Source: Vibrio litoralis DSM 17657
GTDB lineage: Bacteria; Pseudomonadota; Gammaproteobacteria; Enterobacterales; Vibrionaceae
Direction of reading: 5' to 3'
NCBI RefSeq assembly: GCF_000426765.1
Contig: NZ_KE384568.1
Coordinates: forward strand, 1-64,000
Length of the DNA stretch: 64,000 bases
Under the pieces are notes generated by a model, which had not been told where the DNA came from, made no database searches, and saw nothing but the letters and a program-made list of their open reading frames with translations. Position 1 is the stretch's first letter, and the number at the start of each line of letters is the position of its first letter. The position numbers were made by a program, and so were the translations under genes. Below, one piece after another: positions 10,969-21,808 of this stretch.

Positions 10969-11910
10969 ATGGAATTGGAAGATATTTATCGCCGCGATCT
11001 TAACTTACTTATTGCCTTACGGGTATTAATTGAAGAAGGCTCGGTGAGCAAAGCTGCCCAGCGTTTGAACTTGAGTCAATCTGCAATGAGCCGGGTTTTA
11101 GGTCGGTTGCGAGTACTACTCGACGATCCTTTATTTACTCGCCAAGGGCAACATCTCATCCCCACTCAAAAAGCCTTGGATTTTAATCAATCTCTTACTC
11201 AGCCCCTTGAGAATATCCGCGATATCTTATCCCCTCAAGAATTTGAGCCTAAAGCGTGCTGCCAAAAATTCACCATCGCCACCACCGACTATGCGATGCA
11301 AACCATTCTACCATTTGCCCTACCGCGTATTTATCAAGAAGCACCAAATCTGCAACTTGAACTCGTTCCGCTACAGCATAATAATCTCGTCCACCAGCTA
11401 ACAACCCAAGGTGCCGATATCGCAATCTGCCGGCCGACTTATTCAGTTGCGCCACTACACAGTGATATTCTCGGCAAAGTCAGTGTGTTTTGCCTATTGT
11501 CGAATAACCATCCACTAGCCAATGTTGAACTGACATTGGATGATTATTTAAATAGTCACCATGCGATGATTGCGATTAGTGATGGGGTTAAAGCTCTAAT
11601 TGATGAAGCGCTTTCTGACTACCCTAGCCCGAATTTAGTACTACGCTCTTATCATTTAGAAGCAGCATTAGCGGTAATGGATACTCTACCTTTGATTGTT
11701 ACCGTGCCGGCTGATCTTGCCTACCTAGTGGCGAAACGCCACAACCTAGTGATTAAACAACTACCTTTTAACTTAACCCCATTTGATTATTCTTTAATTT
11801 GGCACTCACGTTGCGATCATGCCGCCTCACAACACTGGCTTAGAGGCGTATTAAAACAAGAATGTGGCAAGTTAATCGCAGAAAGGGTTAAAGTGATGGG
11901 GATAGAATAA
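10969..11910 (+). CDS. LysR-family transcriptional regulator
   Basis: A 313-residue regulator with an N-terminal winged HTH (LNLLIALRVLIEEGSVSKAA followed by RLNLSQSAMSRVLGRLR) and a C-terminal periplasmic-binding-like effector domain. It starts 12 bp after epmB, so the two may be co-transcribed. The next gene (acuI) converges on it, so the usual divergent-target clue is missing. I cannot name its target or ligand. Confidence 0.85.
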   Translation: MELEDIYRRDLNLLIALRVLIEEGSVSKAAQRLNLSQSAMSRVLGRLRVLLDDPLFTRQGQHLIPTQKALDFNQSLTQPLENIRDILSPQEFEPKACCQKFTIATTDYAMQTILPFALPRIYQEAPNLQLELVPLQHNNLVHQLTTQGADIAICRPTYSVAPLHSDILGKVSVFCLLSNNHPLANVELTLDDYLNSHHAMIAISDGVKALIDEALSDYPSPNLVLRSYHLEAALAVMDTLPLIVTVPADLAYLVAKRHNLVIKQLPFNLTPFDYSLIWHSRCDHAASQHWLRGVLKQECGKLIAERVKVMGIE

Positions 11911-12108
11911 AGGGGTTAAAGGTTTCTAGTTTCTAGTTTCTAGTTTCTAGTTTCTAGAAAAAGAGTATCGAGTCTCGTGGCTCGGGCGCTTTACTGCTCG
12001 TAACTCGAAAAGAAAAAAAGCCAAGCAGCGACTCATGTCAAAGCACTGCAAGGCCTTTAAATTTCTGATTTTTCTAGGAACTAGGGACTAGCATCCTAGC
12101 GACTCACT
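11911..12108. repeat. CTAG heptamer array and palindrome repeat
   Basis: No gene. Five perfect tandem copies of TTTCTAG occupy 11923-11957. A palindrome-family copy (CTCGGGCGCTTTACTGCTCG core) lies at 11972-12012. A second, inverted CTAG-rich segment (CTAGGAACTAGGGACTAG) lies at about 12074-12092, so the two arrays face each other around the palindrome. Confidence 0.7.
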
Positions 12109-13089
12109 TTAAATTTTAACCACGACACGACCAGTTACTTGACCATTGGTAATGTCTTCTGCGTATTGTGGTACTTCTTCTAAAGTAATTTCTGAACAGG
12201 CTTGTTCAAAGTAACTGGCTGGAAGGATCTCAACCAATTTATTCCACGCGGCAATACGCTTTTCTGCTGGGCAATTGACCGAATCGATGCCTTGTAGACG
12301 CACATTACGTAAGATGAAAGGCATCACCGTTGTTGGTAAGTCAAAACCAGCGGCTAGACCACATGCCGCAACAGTAGAATCGTAATCCATCTGAGCCAAC
12401 ACCTTAGCGAGAACTTTACTACCTGCAGTATCAATCGCCCCCACCCACACTTGTTTTTCAAGCGGACGAGCTGGCTCTTCAAATTCTGAACGGTCAATAA
12501 TACGAGAGGCGCCACGTGCTTCAAGCCAAGGGCCGTTGGTTTCTACACGTCCAGTCACTGCTGCGACTTTATAACCAAGTTGGCTTAATAACGTGACAGA
12601 AACTGAACCAACACCACCACTTGCGCCAGTCACTAGGATCTCACCATCTTCAGGTTTTACGCCTGAGTCTAAAATGGCTTGTACACATAGCATAGCAGTG
12701 AAACCAGCGGTGCCGATCATCATAGCTTGTTTAGGATCAAAGCCTTGAGGTAATGGTACTAGCCAATCTGCTTTTAAGCGTGCTTTTTCAGCCATGCCGC
12801 CCCAATGGTTTTCACCTACGCCCCAACCCGTTAGAACGACTTTATCGCCTTCAGAATAACGATTATCTTGAGACTCTAAAACCGTGCCGGCGAAATCAAT
12901 GCCAGGTACCATTGGAAAATTACGAATAATTTTGCCTTTACCTGTTACGGCTAGGCCATCTTTGTAGTTAATTGAAGAGTAATCAACCGCAACCAGTACT
13001 TCACCTTCCGGCAATTGGCTTTCATCGAGTGTTTCAATGTTTGCGATTGTACGTTTGTCTTCTTGGTTAAGAACTAAAGCTTTAAACAT
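12109..13089 (-). CDS. acuI: Acrylyl-CoA reductase AcuI (YhdH family)
   Basis: This NADPH-dependent MDR-superfamily quinone-oxidoreductase-like enzyme reduces acrylyl-CoA to propionyl-CoA and handles toxic acrylate. It has 326 residues: a GroES-like N-terminal half with SSINYKDGLAVTGKG and VPGIDFAGTV, then the Rossmann motif VTGASGGVGSVSV. The open frame extends upstream to 13200, but the ATG at 13089 has the Shine-Dalgarno GGAGATGTT region and begins MFKALVL as the family does. The upstream 37 residues look like translated promoter DNA. Confidence 0.9.
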   Translation of the reverse strand: MFKALVLNQEDKRTIANIETLDESQLPEGEVLVAVDYSSINYKDGLAVTGKGKIIRNFPMVPGIDFAGTVLESQDNRYSEGDKVVLTGWGVGENHWGGMAEKARLKADWLVPLPQGFDPKQAMMIGTAGFTAMLCVQAILDSGVKPEDGEILVTGASGGVGSVSVTLLSQLGYKVAAVTGRVETNGPWLEARGASRIIDRSEFEEPARPLEKQVWVGAIDTAGSKVLAKVLAQMDYDSTVAACGLAAGFDLPTTVMPFILRNVRLQGIDSVNCPAEKRIAAWNKLVEILPASYFEQACSEITLEEVPQYAEDITNGQVTGRVVVKI

Positions 13090-13405
13090 AACATCTCCAA
13101 CGTGTGGGTTAGCAATTCGACTTAATATGCTGGCAGTATAGGTAATAAACCTTAATAAAAATAGTGATAACAACGCATACAAACTATGCATAAAATGCAT
13201 AAATTAACCAACTATCAATGTATTTTTAACATTACAAATAAAGTGCTTGTAAACAAACGACGATAGAAAGCATTTACCTTAGAGATAAAAAAATATCATC
13301 AACAATCAACTAGATCTCGAAGCCAAAAATCGTCATATTCCATTTTCTTGCTACACCTCTTTTATCATTAATTTCATTCACCTTAATTAAGGAAAATCTC
13401 CATCA
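13090..13405. other. Divergent intergenic region acuI/mgtC-like
   Basis: This AT-rich 316-bp spacer must hold the promoters of acuI (minus) and the MgtC-like gene (plus). I see no repeat-family member, hairpin terminator or recognisable operator in it. A Shine-Dalgarno (AAGGAAA) precedes the start at 13406. Confidence 0.5.
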
Positions 13406-13933
13406 ATGAATCCGGTATGGCTTAATATTGACCCCTTTGATTGGTGGTCTCTCGCTGCCTGCGCAATTAATGGCACTTTAATTGGCTTAGAGCGTCAGCT
13501 TCGTGGCAAACCAGTCGGTATTCGCACCGCGATATTAATCATTTCCGGCACTTATTTATTTATGGCGATGGCGGCCTCTCTGTCTCCCAATACGCTCGAC
13601 CAAGCACGAGTTCTAGGGCAAATTATTACCGGTGTCGGCTTCTTAGGCGCAGGCGTGATGATGACCATGGACGGCAAAATTCATGGCGTGACGTCTGCGG
13701 CGGTAATTTGGGTTCTCGCGGCATTAGGATTAATGATCGGTCTTGGCCATCAAACTCAATCCATCATTTTTACCGCGTTAGCACTCGCGGTGTTATTGGG
13801 GGTAGATAAAGTCGAAAAGAGCTTTCAAAGCCTACGTCGTGGCGTACACCAAACGATGCAAAAACGCCGTCGCCCTAAGACAATTAATATGAATCGAGTG
13901 ATCGTGAAAGAAGAGCAAAGCAGCGAAGATTAA
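13406..13933 (+). CDS. MgtC/SapB-family membrane protein
   Basis: A 175-residue inner-membrane protein with about four hydrophobic segments. The MgtC signature is seen in LIGLERQLRGKPVGIRTAIL and in GVGFLGAGVMM. The family modulates F-ATPase or membrane potential under low Mg2+ or acid stress. This is the short form, ending in a basic cytosolic tail (KRRRPK) without the C-terminal ACT-like domain of Salmonella MgtC, so the exact role is unknown. Confidence 0.85.
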   Translation: MNPVWLNIDPFDWWSLAACAINGTLIGLERQLRGKPVGIRTAILIISGTYLFMAMAASLSPNTLDQARVLGQIITGVGFLGAGVMMTMDGKIHGVTSAAVIWVLAALGLMIGLGHQTQSIIFTALALAVLLGVDKVEKSFQSLRRGVHQTMQKRRRPKTINMNRVIVKEEQSSED

Positions 13934-13976
13934 ATTGAGACAAGGTTTGTCTATACCTAATACGCCCAAACCCCAA

Positions 13977-14023
13977 TATACCCAAGTAACCTCTTAATTC
14001 AACATGCCGGGGTTACTGGGTAT
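13977..14023. terminator. Hairpin between convergent genes (possible bidirectional terminator)
   Basis: The inverted repeat ATACCCAAGTAACC / GGTTACTGGGTAT brackets 17-20 bases between the convergent mgtC-like and modF genes. Its arms begin with the CCAAGTAAC sequence also found at the ends of the MITE-like repeat, so it may be a deletion derivative of that element. No clear T run. Confidence 0.4.
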
Positions 14024-14041
14024 AAGCGTCTTCTGAACATA

Positions 14042-15508
14042 TCAAAGCGTTTTTATTTCTACTTGGTATCCCATATCTGAGCTACCAACAAAGTCCACAT
14101 AGTTACGGATCGCCGGCAGTGCATCATCGCTATGATGAGAAACATACAAAATCTGACTCAAATTCTCTTCGGCGATCATATTGAGGGTATTCATCACCAG
14201 CTTACGGTTAATGAAATCTAATCCTTGATAGGGTTCATCGAGAATCAATAACACTGGCTGCTTAATCAATGCGCGCCCAATTAATAGCAACCTCTGCTGA
14301 CCATAATCGAGTTGTTTAAAGCTGGTTCTCTCAAATTGACTCATGTGCAAAATCGCCAGCCAATCTTTGGCTGAATCCATCTGCTTTTTACTTGGCTTTT
14401 GATAGAGCCCTATCGAATCAAAGAAACCGGAAAGCAAGACTTCTATGGCGCTGCAATTAACCCGATACTGCAAGTGCAAGGCAGATGACACAATGCCGAT
14501 TTGCTCTTTTACCTGCCAAATCGTTTCGCCACTACCACGAGGCTTGCCAAACAAGGTTATATCATTGCTATAGCACTGTGGATGATCGCCAAGAATCAAA
14601 CCGAGCAAGGTACTTTTGCCACAACCATTCGGGCCACGCACTTGCCAATGTTCACCATTATTAATTCGCCAATTCACCTCTTTGAAGATTAAACCATCGG
14701 TGTATTCGACTTTGCCATTTTTAAGCTCCACTAGAGGATCGGGATATTTGGCTTGATAACGCTGCTGCTTAATTAGTTCAAGTACTTGCTGACTACGTTG
14801 CTGCGATAGAGCATTGAGCTGAGCCATGACTGGATGCTCATGCCACTCGCTGATAGTCATAGGATCGCTTAGACGATGAATGATGTTGCTCGCGTTATCA
14901 ACTTCTACATTAAACATCGCCACATGGGTAATGCAGTCTGGTAGTTCATCTTCACGGGAAGTAATGATCAACAATTGGATCGACGTCGAAAGGGTTTGCA
15001 GTAATTGGGATAATTGCTGCTGATGGGAAATATCAAGTCCAGCGTAAGGCTCATCGAGTACTAATAATTCTGGCTCAATCGCCAGCGCTCGGGCTAACAT
15101 GACTCGACGGGTTTCTCCTGTTGAAAGCTGACGAAAGCCGCGCTGACGTAGATGAACTAGATCGGTTAACGCTAACAAGCTCTCTAGTTGCTCAGAGTTG
15201 CTGCACACTTCCGACACTAGTGATTCGACACTCGAACCATAGTCCAAACGATCCATAAAATCCGTGTCATCATCTGCTAATTCTTTTTCGAGCAACTGTT
15301 GTTGAAGATACAAAGAAACCCAGCCCACTTTTTTAAGTCGACCTTCAATCACTGCATCTTCTAGTTTGAGATCGCCAGCTAACAAACGACCAAGCAAAGA
15401 TCCGGCATGGCTATAGGTTGAAAATATCCCCCAATGCTGGCCTGCTTCCATCGTCCAATCATCAATTTTCAATCCATAACAACTATCAATAAGGTTTTTT
15501 ATCTGCAT
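14042..15508 (-). CDS. modF: ModF-like protein with tandem ABC ATPase domains
   Basis: Resembles E. coli ModF, a duplicated soluble ABC ATPase linked by name to molybdate transport but of unproven function. NBD2 is complete: Walker A GPNGCGKST, signature-like LDYGQQR, Walker B LLILDEPYQGLD. NBD1 keeps LSTGETRR and LLVLDEPYAGLD, but its Walker A reads GIFSTYSHAGSLL, lacking the GxxGxGKS lysine. I start at the ATG at 15508 (MQIKNLI); the frame is open to an ATG at 15541. No modABC genes are nearby. Confidence 0.85.
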   Translation of the reverse strand: MQIKNLIDSCYGLKIDDWTMEAGQHWGIFSTYSHAGSLLGRLLAGDLKLEDAVIEGRLKKVGWVSLYLQQQLLEKELADDDTDFMDRLDYGSSVESLVSEVCSNSEQLESLLALTDLVHLRQRGFRQLSTGETRRVMLARALAIEPELLVLDEPYAGLDISHQQQLSQLLQTLSTSIQLLIITSREDELPDCITHVAMFNVEVDNASNIIHRLSDPMTISEWHEHPVMAQLNALSQQRSQQVLELIKQQRYQAKYPDPLVELKNGKVEYTDGLIFKEVNWRINNGEHWQVRGPNGCGKSTLLGLILGDHPQCYSNDITLFGKPRGSGETIWQVKEQIGIVSSALHLQYRVNCSAIEVLLSGFFDSIGLYQKPSKKQMDSAKDWLAILHMSQFERTSFKQLDYGQQRLLLIGRALIKQPVLLILDEPYQGLDFINRKLVMNTLNMIAEENLSQILYVSHHSDDALPAIRNYVDFVGSSDMGYQVEIKTL

Positions 15509-15706
15509 CGCCAAAATAATTTCATCCCTATAAAAACACACACCAACACAGCACGTACAAACAAAAAATTAACACAAAAAACACATCATTGAACTATCTT
15601 TTATTAATCGCTAAATCAAAGCAATAAATGACATTAATTTTACATACCTCCTTATTTTCAGAGTAAGTTACCCCTCATTATCTACTCAAATACACAGGTA
15701 TTTATC

Positions 15707-16084
15707 ATGTTAAAACGCACTCTAGTACTATCACTTGCTCTTGCTTCTACTTTTGCTTCTGCTGCAACTCTTACAGATAAGCAACAGCAAAACATTGATG
15801 ATATCAACGCTCAGCTACAACAAGTTGAAGCAACAGCTGCTTCAAACATTGAGTCTCTAACTAAAGATCTTGATGCAGCAACAGCGAAAAAAGACCAAAT
15901 GAAGCTTAACGCTCAAATCAAACTGAATGAGCAAGCAAAAGCGAACGCTGAAAGACAACAAAAGCAAATGGAAGAGTTCACAGCGAAAGTTGAAGACTTA
16001 ACTGATGACCAAGTAAAAGACATCCAAAACAAAATGGATGAGCTAAAAGAAAAAGCAGACAAAATCGCAGAAGACCTAAAATAA
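15707..16084 (+). CDS. Small secreted coiled-coil protein, function unknown
   Basis: The 125-residue product has a clear Sec signal peptide (MLKRTLVLSLALASTFASA, cleavage before A-T-L). The remainder is hydrophilic, rich in Lys, Glu, Gln and Ala and lacks Pro, Gly and Cys, as expected of a single long helical coiled coil. Probably periplasmic. I do not recognise a named family. A Shine-Dalgarno is weak (ACACAGGTATTT). Its terminator lies beyond a MITE-like insertion. Confidence 0.75.
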   Translation: MLKRTLVLSLALASTFASAATLTDKQQQNIDDINAQLQQVEATAASNIESLTKDLDAATAKKDQMKLNAQIKLNEQAKANAERQQKQMEEFTAKVEDLTDDQVKDIQNKMDELKEKADKIAEDLK

Positions 16085-16106
16085 GTCGCGATTTAGCTAA
16101 ACGCTT

Positions 16107-16374
16107 ATAACCAAGTGACTTCAAGATGCAGAATTCAGAGCTATCATCCAAGCCTTTAGGCAAGGAAGATTGGCGAAGGAATGTAGGCACCTTTCAAACC
16201 AATCTGACGCGGCATAAAAGTTTGAATGAAGCTCCCGAAGGGTAAGTTAAAACAAGCTTTATACTGCGTTAAATTGAGCAGAGATAGAATAACTATGATC
16301 ATATTCAATTTGCCTTGCCTAAAGCTTGTTTTATTCTTGCTGAAACTCGCATCTTGAAGTTACTTGGGTATATA
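16107..16374. repeat. MITE-like element with inverted terminal repeats
   Basis: A segment of about 265 bp is bounded by CCAAGTGACTTCAAGATGC (16111-16129) and its inverted copy GCATCTTGAAGTTACTTGG (16349-16367), 18 of 19 matching. It has no coding capacity. Truncated relatives occur at 36077-36120 and, more diverged, at 43811-43850. It lies between the small coiled-coil gene and a terminator. Confidence 0.65.
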
Positions 16375-16377
16375 ACT

Positions 16378-16414
16378 ATCCCCTTGCGCTAATGAAGTGT
16401 GAGGGGATTTTTTT
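16378..16414 (+). terminator. Terminator downstream of the coiled-coil protein gene
   Basis: The stem ATCCCCT / AGGGGAT (16378-16384, 16402-16408) with an 17-base loop is followed by a run of seven T. It would serve the plus-strand gene at 15707, from which it is now separated by the MITE-like element. Confidence 0.65.
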
Positions 16415-16473
16415 GCTTGCGATTCTCCTCGGCAGGTAATCAACCTCAACTATGGTTATTAAACACGTTTAAT

Positions 16474-16506
16474 AAAAAAGGCTCACAACCTAAGCTGTGA
16501 GCCTTA
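16474..16506 (-). terminator. Terminator of the groESL operon (beyond the intron)
   Basis: The perfect 10-bp stem AAGGCTCACA / TGTGAGCCTT is followed on the minus strand by TTTTTTATT. After removal of the intron it would lie about 60 nt past the groEL stop, the normal place for the operon terminator. This shows the intron entered between stop codon and terminator. Confidence 0.88.
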
Positions 16507-16606
16507 ATATCTTTCTCTATATATGTTTCGCTATGAGAGATTTAGATAGCAAGTAATCCGCAGATGTCGGGTAGCAGTAGCACATTACTGTGCTACCGCC
16601 CCCTAA

Positions 16607-16640
16607 GAACCGTACGTGCGAGTTTCCCTGCATACGGCTC
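16607..16640 (-). ncRNA. Group II intron domain V catalytic hairpin
   Basis: A 34-nt hairpin beginning GAGCCGTATG and ending CGTACGGTTC when read on the minus strand, with the AGC catalytic triad near its 5' end and a GAAA apical loop. It is followed 5 nt later by domain VI. This is the most conserved part of the ribozyme and it is intact. Confidence 0.93.
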
Positions 16641-16686
16641 AAGTCTTTATAAACTGACACCTAGATGTCAGCCAGCAATTAGTAAT

Positions 16687-16914
16687 TCAACCTTTCGGAG
16701 GGAAAGGATCATTACCGTAAGAATCACGTTCACGAATTGTTCCATCTTTACGATGAACAAAGGCTTCTGATTCTTGTTTTTTGGCAATATCTCTAGCGGC
16801 TTTAGCAGCCTCTGCTTGAGTTTCATGCCGGCTTGTAAAACGCTCATTGCCTGCGCCTTTTACTCCCCAGCCTCCATCGGGATGTGGTACCGCATGTTGA
16901 TTTTTACTAGTCAT
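16687..16914 (-). CDS. DUF2188-family small protein carried inside the intron
   Basis: A 75-residue protein with the DUF2188 pattern: HAVPHPDGGWGVKGAG, a TSRHETQAEAAKAARDIA helix, then a C-terminal HRKDGTIRERDSYGNDPFPP. The family's function is unknown to me. A Shine-Dalgarno (AAGGAA) sits 10 nt before the ATG. The gene lies between the end of the maturase ORF and domain V, so it is within intron domain IV, on the same strand as the maturase. That is not a usual component of group II introns, and it looks like captured cargo under coding constraint. Confidence 0.85.
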   Translation of the reverse strand: MTSKNQHAVPHPDGGWGVKGAGNERFTSRHETQAEAAKAARDIAKKQESEAFVHRKDGTIRERDSYGNDPFPPKG

Positions 16915-17012
16915 ATATAGGGTTCCTTATAGTTACCTAAAACACCTGTATATAACATTAGTACTGATTATTTACACATGCAAAATATAGTATTATTAAT
17001 TTTCATTTAACA

Positions 17013-18680
17013 CTATATAGAACTACTTCCACTATGGATTTGCCTATGACAATTAACGTGTAACATCATCAAATTCGATATATTGTCATTTCCACCATCC
17101 ACTCTTCTAATTATGTGGTGTACATCCCACTCATCTTCCGAAGTAAATTCTTGCTTACAAACTGTACATTTGTAATCTTGGCTTTCAACAATTTTCCAAA
17201 GCTTCATGTTACCTGCTATCGATTTTTTCAATCGTTGCATCTTCAAACGTTCAAAATATTGTTCATCTTCAGGTAAGTAACAATTCGCTAAAGATCGAAT
17301 TTTCACATGCTTATCGATTTTTACTTTCGATGCACTCAACAACCGATAGTATCCATCTTCTTTGTTCCCTCTTGGTGCACTAAATACCCAATTCCTATCT
17401 CCTACCGTCTTAAAATATTTATTTTTAATCCAGCGTTTACGGCGATTTGCATGAATACGTCGGCACCAACGCCAAAGCATTTTCCAGATTCTATAATCTA
17501 GATACTTAAACATCTCACTAGCACAGATCCAACGATGGTAGTTACACCAACCTCTGATCATAGGATTAAGCTTCGCAATAATTGCGGATGCTGGCACCGT
17601 TTTGTGACTATTTAGATAGTCTTGTATCCCCTTCAAGAATGTCTTTACGTTTTTATTCGACGGTTTGATTAACATCTTCCCGTTATATTTCCGTACATTC
17701 TGCCCAAGAAAGTCAAACCCTTCATTTATATGCGTTATCAATGTCTTTTCTTTTGAAAGTTCCAGCCCTCGCTCAGCCATAAAGGCTTTAACAATGGGGA
17801 GGACTTCTTTCTCCAGTAATTCTTTTGATATACCAGTAATTATAAAATCATCGGCATAGCGCACATAATTGACCTTAGTTTTGTAACTGGCTTTAGTATT
17901 CTTTTTCCCAAAGTGAGATTCGAGTACATTTTCCAGTCCATCTAAGGCCATGTTGGCAAGTACAGGAGAAATAATTCCACCTTGTGGTGTGCCTGCCTCT
18001 GTTAAGTTAAAACTTCCAGATTCTATGAATCCAGTTTTTAGCCATTTTTTGAGAATTGTTTTATCCATTGGAATATTATCAATTAACCAATCATGACTAA
18101 TGAAATCAAAACACCCTTTGATATCCCCTTCCAGTACCCATTGAGCACTCGCTTTTCGACTGAGGTTCACGAAACATTGTTCGATTGCATCAGCACATGA
18201 GCGATGAGGACGAAAGCCATAGCTATTTCGATCCGCTAATGTTTCCGAAACAGGTTCTAAAGCTAGCAAGTATAGTGCTTGCATTGCTCTATCACGCATA
18301 GTCGGTATACCTAACGGTCTCTTCTTACCATTTGCTTTCGGTATATAAATACGTCTTAACGGTTTAGGTTTATACCCTTTTCGCTTTAACGTTTTTATAG
18401 CTTCCCATTTCAAAAGTGGTGAGCTCCAAATTACTTTGTCTACACCTGGTGTCTTCTTTCCACGGTTTTCAGTTACCCTTCTAACCGCAATAGCTTTAGC
18501 TGAAAATGAGTGAACAAGCATTCGTTGAAGCTGTTTCACTTGTCTCCAATTTTTGTTCCTAGTTGCTTTTGCAATACGTACTTGTAGTCTCTTCACTTGA
18601 CCATAACATTGCTCCCAATTAATGGAATGCCATTGTGTAATCTCGTGTGAGAATGCAGGTACATTTTTAGTGGTACTCAT
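17013..18680 (-). CDS. ltrA: Group II intron-encoded protein (RT/maturase/HNH endonuclease)
   Basis: The 555-residue protein supports splicing and retrohoming. The RT fingers-palm region contains PTMRDRAMQALYLLALEP, the AGTPQGGIISPVLANMALD block and the catalytic YADD (about 275-278). The maturase X domain is around NPMIRGWCNYHR. The C-terminal HNH endonuclease shows CTVCKQEF, DVHHI and NLMMLHVNCHRQIHS. I start at the ATG at 18680 (MSTTKNVP), preceded by GAGG; the frame extends to 18719 without support. No frameshift or missing active-site residue is visible, so it is probably functional. Confidence 0.95.
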   Translation of the reverse strand: MSTTKNVPAFSHEITQWHSINWEQCYGQVKRLQVRIAKATRNKNWRQVKQLQRMLVHSFSAKAIAVRRVTENRGKKTPGVDKVIWSSPLLKWEAIKTLKRKGYKPKPLRRIYIPKANGKKRPLGIPTMRDRAMQALYLLALEPVSETLADRNSYGFRPHRSCADAIEQCFVNLSRKASAQWVLEGDIKGCFDFISHDWLIDNIPMDKTILKKWLKTGFIESGSFNLTEAGTPQGGIISPVLANMALDGLENVLESHFGKKNTKASYKTKVNYVRYADDFIITGISKELLEKEVLPIVKAFMAERGLELSKEKTLITHINEGFDFLGQNVRKYNGKMLIKPSNKNVKTFLKGIQDYLNSHKTVPASAIIAKLNPMIRGWCNYHRWICASEMFKYLDYRIWKMLWRWCRRIHANRRKRWIKNKYFKTVGDRNWVFSAPRGNKEDGYYRLLSASKVKIDKHVKIRSLANCYLPEDEQYFERLKMQRLKKSIAGNMKLWKIVESQDYKCTVCKQEFTSEDEWDVHHIIRRVDGGNDNISNLMMLHVNCHRQIHSGSSSI

Positions 18681-19709
18681 CTTGCTATCCTCAGGTTCGC
18701 ACCGCCAAATAGATAGCAAAGATCTACCTCGTTAGAGGTGAGTTCTTCACCTCTATAAGGTAGGTACATAAACAGGGCAAGCCTGCGCGTCAACTTTACA
18801 AGTCTTCTTGCAATTAAAGACCAGATGAAAGTCTGCACTCTTTCGAGTTGAGGCAAAGTCTGAACCTCTATCTAAGCCATTACAGCCTAGCATTCGCTTT
18901 ATCCATCCTCCTCTACCCGCTAACCTAACAGGATTCCTTACGGTTTCCCTGCCCAAGGGCAGATTATCGGGCTTACCAAGTTCCTATGTTTACACAAACA
19001 ATGAATTAGGTTCTACCTATTCTCCGGTGGTACAACAGTAGCGCATCCCCAGATGTAAAAAGGATGACCTGACCACTTACCTTTTGGTTAGAGCGTAACA
19101 ATGACATTTCGCTCATCGCGGCTGACGGAGTTTAATAGTAGTTCACATACGTTAACCATATCATTAAGCCTAGCCTCTCAACTTCTTGTCACTAGAAGTA
19201 TCCATTACAAAACTCACGTTAAATAATGCCTTTCAGGGAGTACATTGCTGGGAAGCTTCGAACAATTCCGTTACCAGAACCGCACTATCCCTAGGCTACA
19301 ATTTGCTACAAAATTGGTTTCATCACCTTTCGGTGTGAAACAATGCAAACATAAGCTTTAGTCACACTGACTGTAAAAAAAATAATCCTCTTGTCGTTGA
19401 GATGCACTGAGACATCTTCAATTAAGAAGCCTTATTTCATGTTTTTGTCTTAAGACAAAGTGTCCTGTGGGATAGTGAAATAACCACTATTACAGGTATG
19501 TGAAAGATAATAATACTGACTGACATTAGTCAGTCAGTATTTTCTCTTTTGGGAACGAATTTAATCGTTTAGGTTAGGTGTCCTGAACACTCGTAATGAG
19601 CTACCATCATTTCATTCAGGGGATGGTTTAACGGCTACTCCTTAATGGATTCTCCATTAATCTTAGTTAAATCAATAACTAAGAGACAGTCAGCGCGACA
19701 CTTGTCGCA

Positions 19710-21706
<1,997 letters not shown>

Positions 21707-21780
21707 CTGTGCATCTCTCCTGATTAGATGTTCATATTAATTAAAGACGCCGATCTTATTTGTATCGGTCTGCTTAGATA

Positions 21781-21808
21781 GGTTGGGGGGGAAGAGGGAA
21801 AATCCAAG
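21781..21808 (-). promoter_or_regulatory. Candidate sigma-32 heat-shock promoter of groESL
   Basis: On the minus strand CTTGGA is followed after 13 bases by CCCCCAACCTAT, resembling the sigma-32 pattern CTTGAA-N13/14-CCCCAT. It lies about 75-100 bp before the groES start. Matching by eye only. Confidence 0.5.

Noticed and set aside
13090-13200. N-terminal extension of acuI to the ATG at 13200
   Set aside because: The family starts at MFKALVL, the ATG at 13089 has the Shine-Dalgarno, and the extension is a hydrophobic translation of AT-rich promoter DNA.
19026-19031. Candidate EBS2 of the group II intron (CCACC pairing with GGTGG of the exon)
   Set aside because: It lies downstream of the EBS1 candidate, whereas EBS2 normally precedes EBS1 in domain I. 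A folded model is required to place it.
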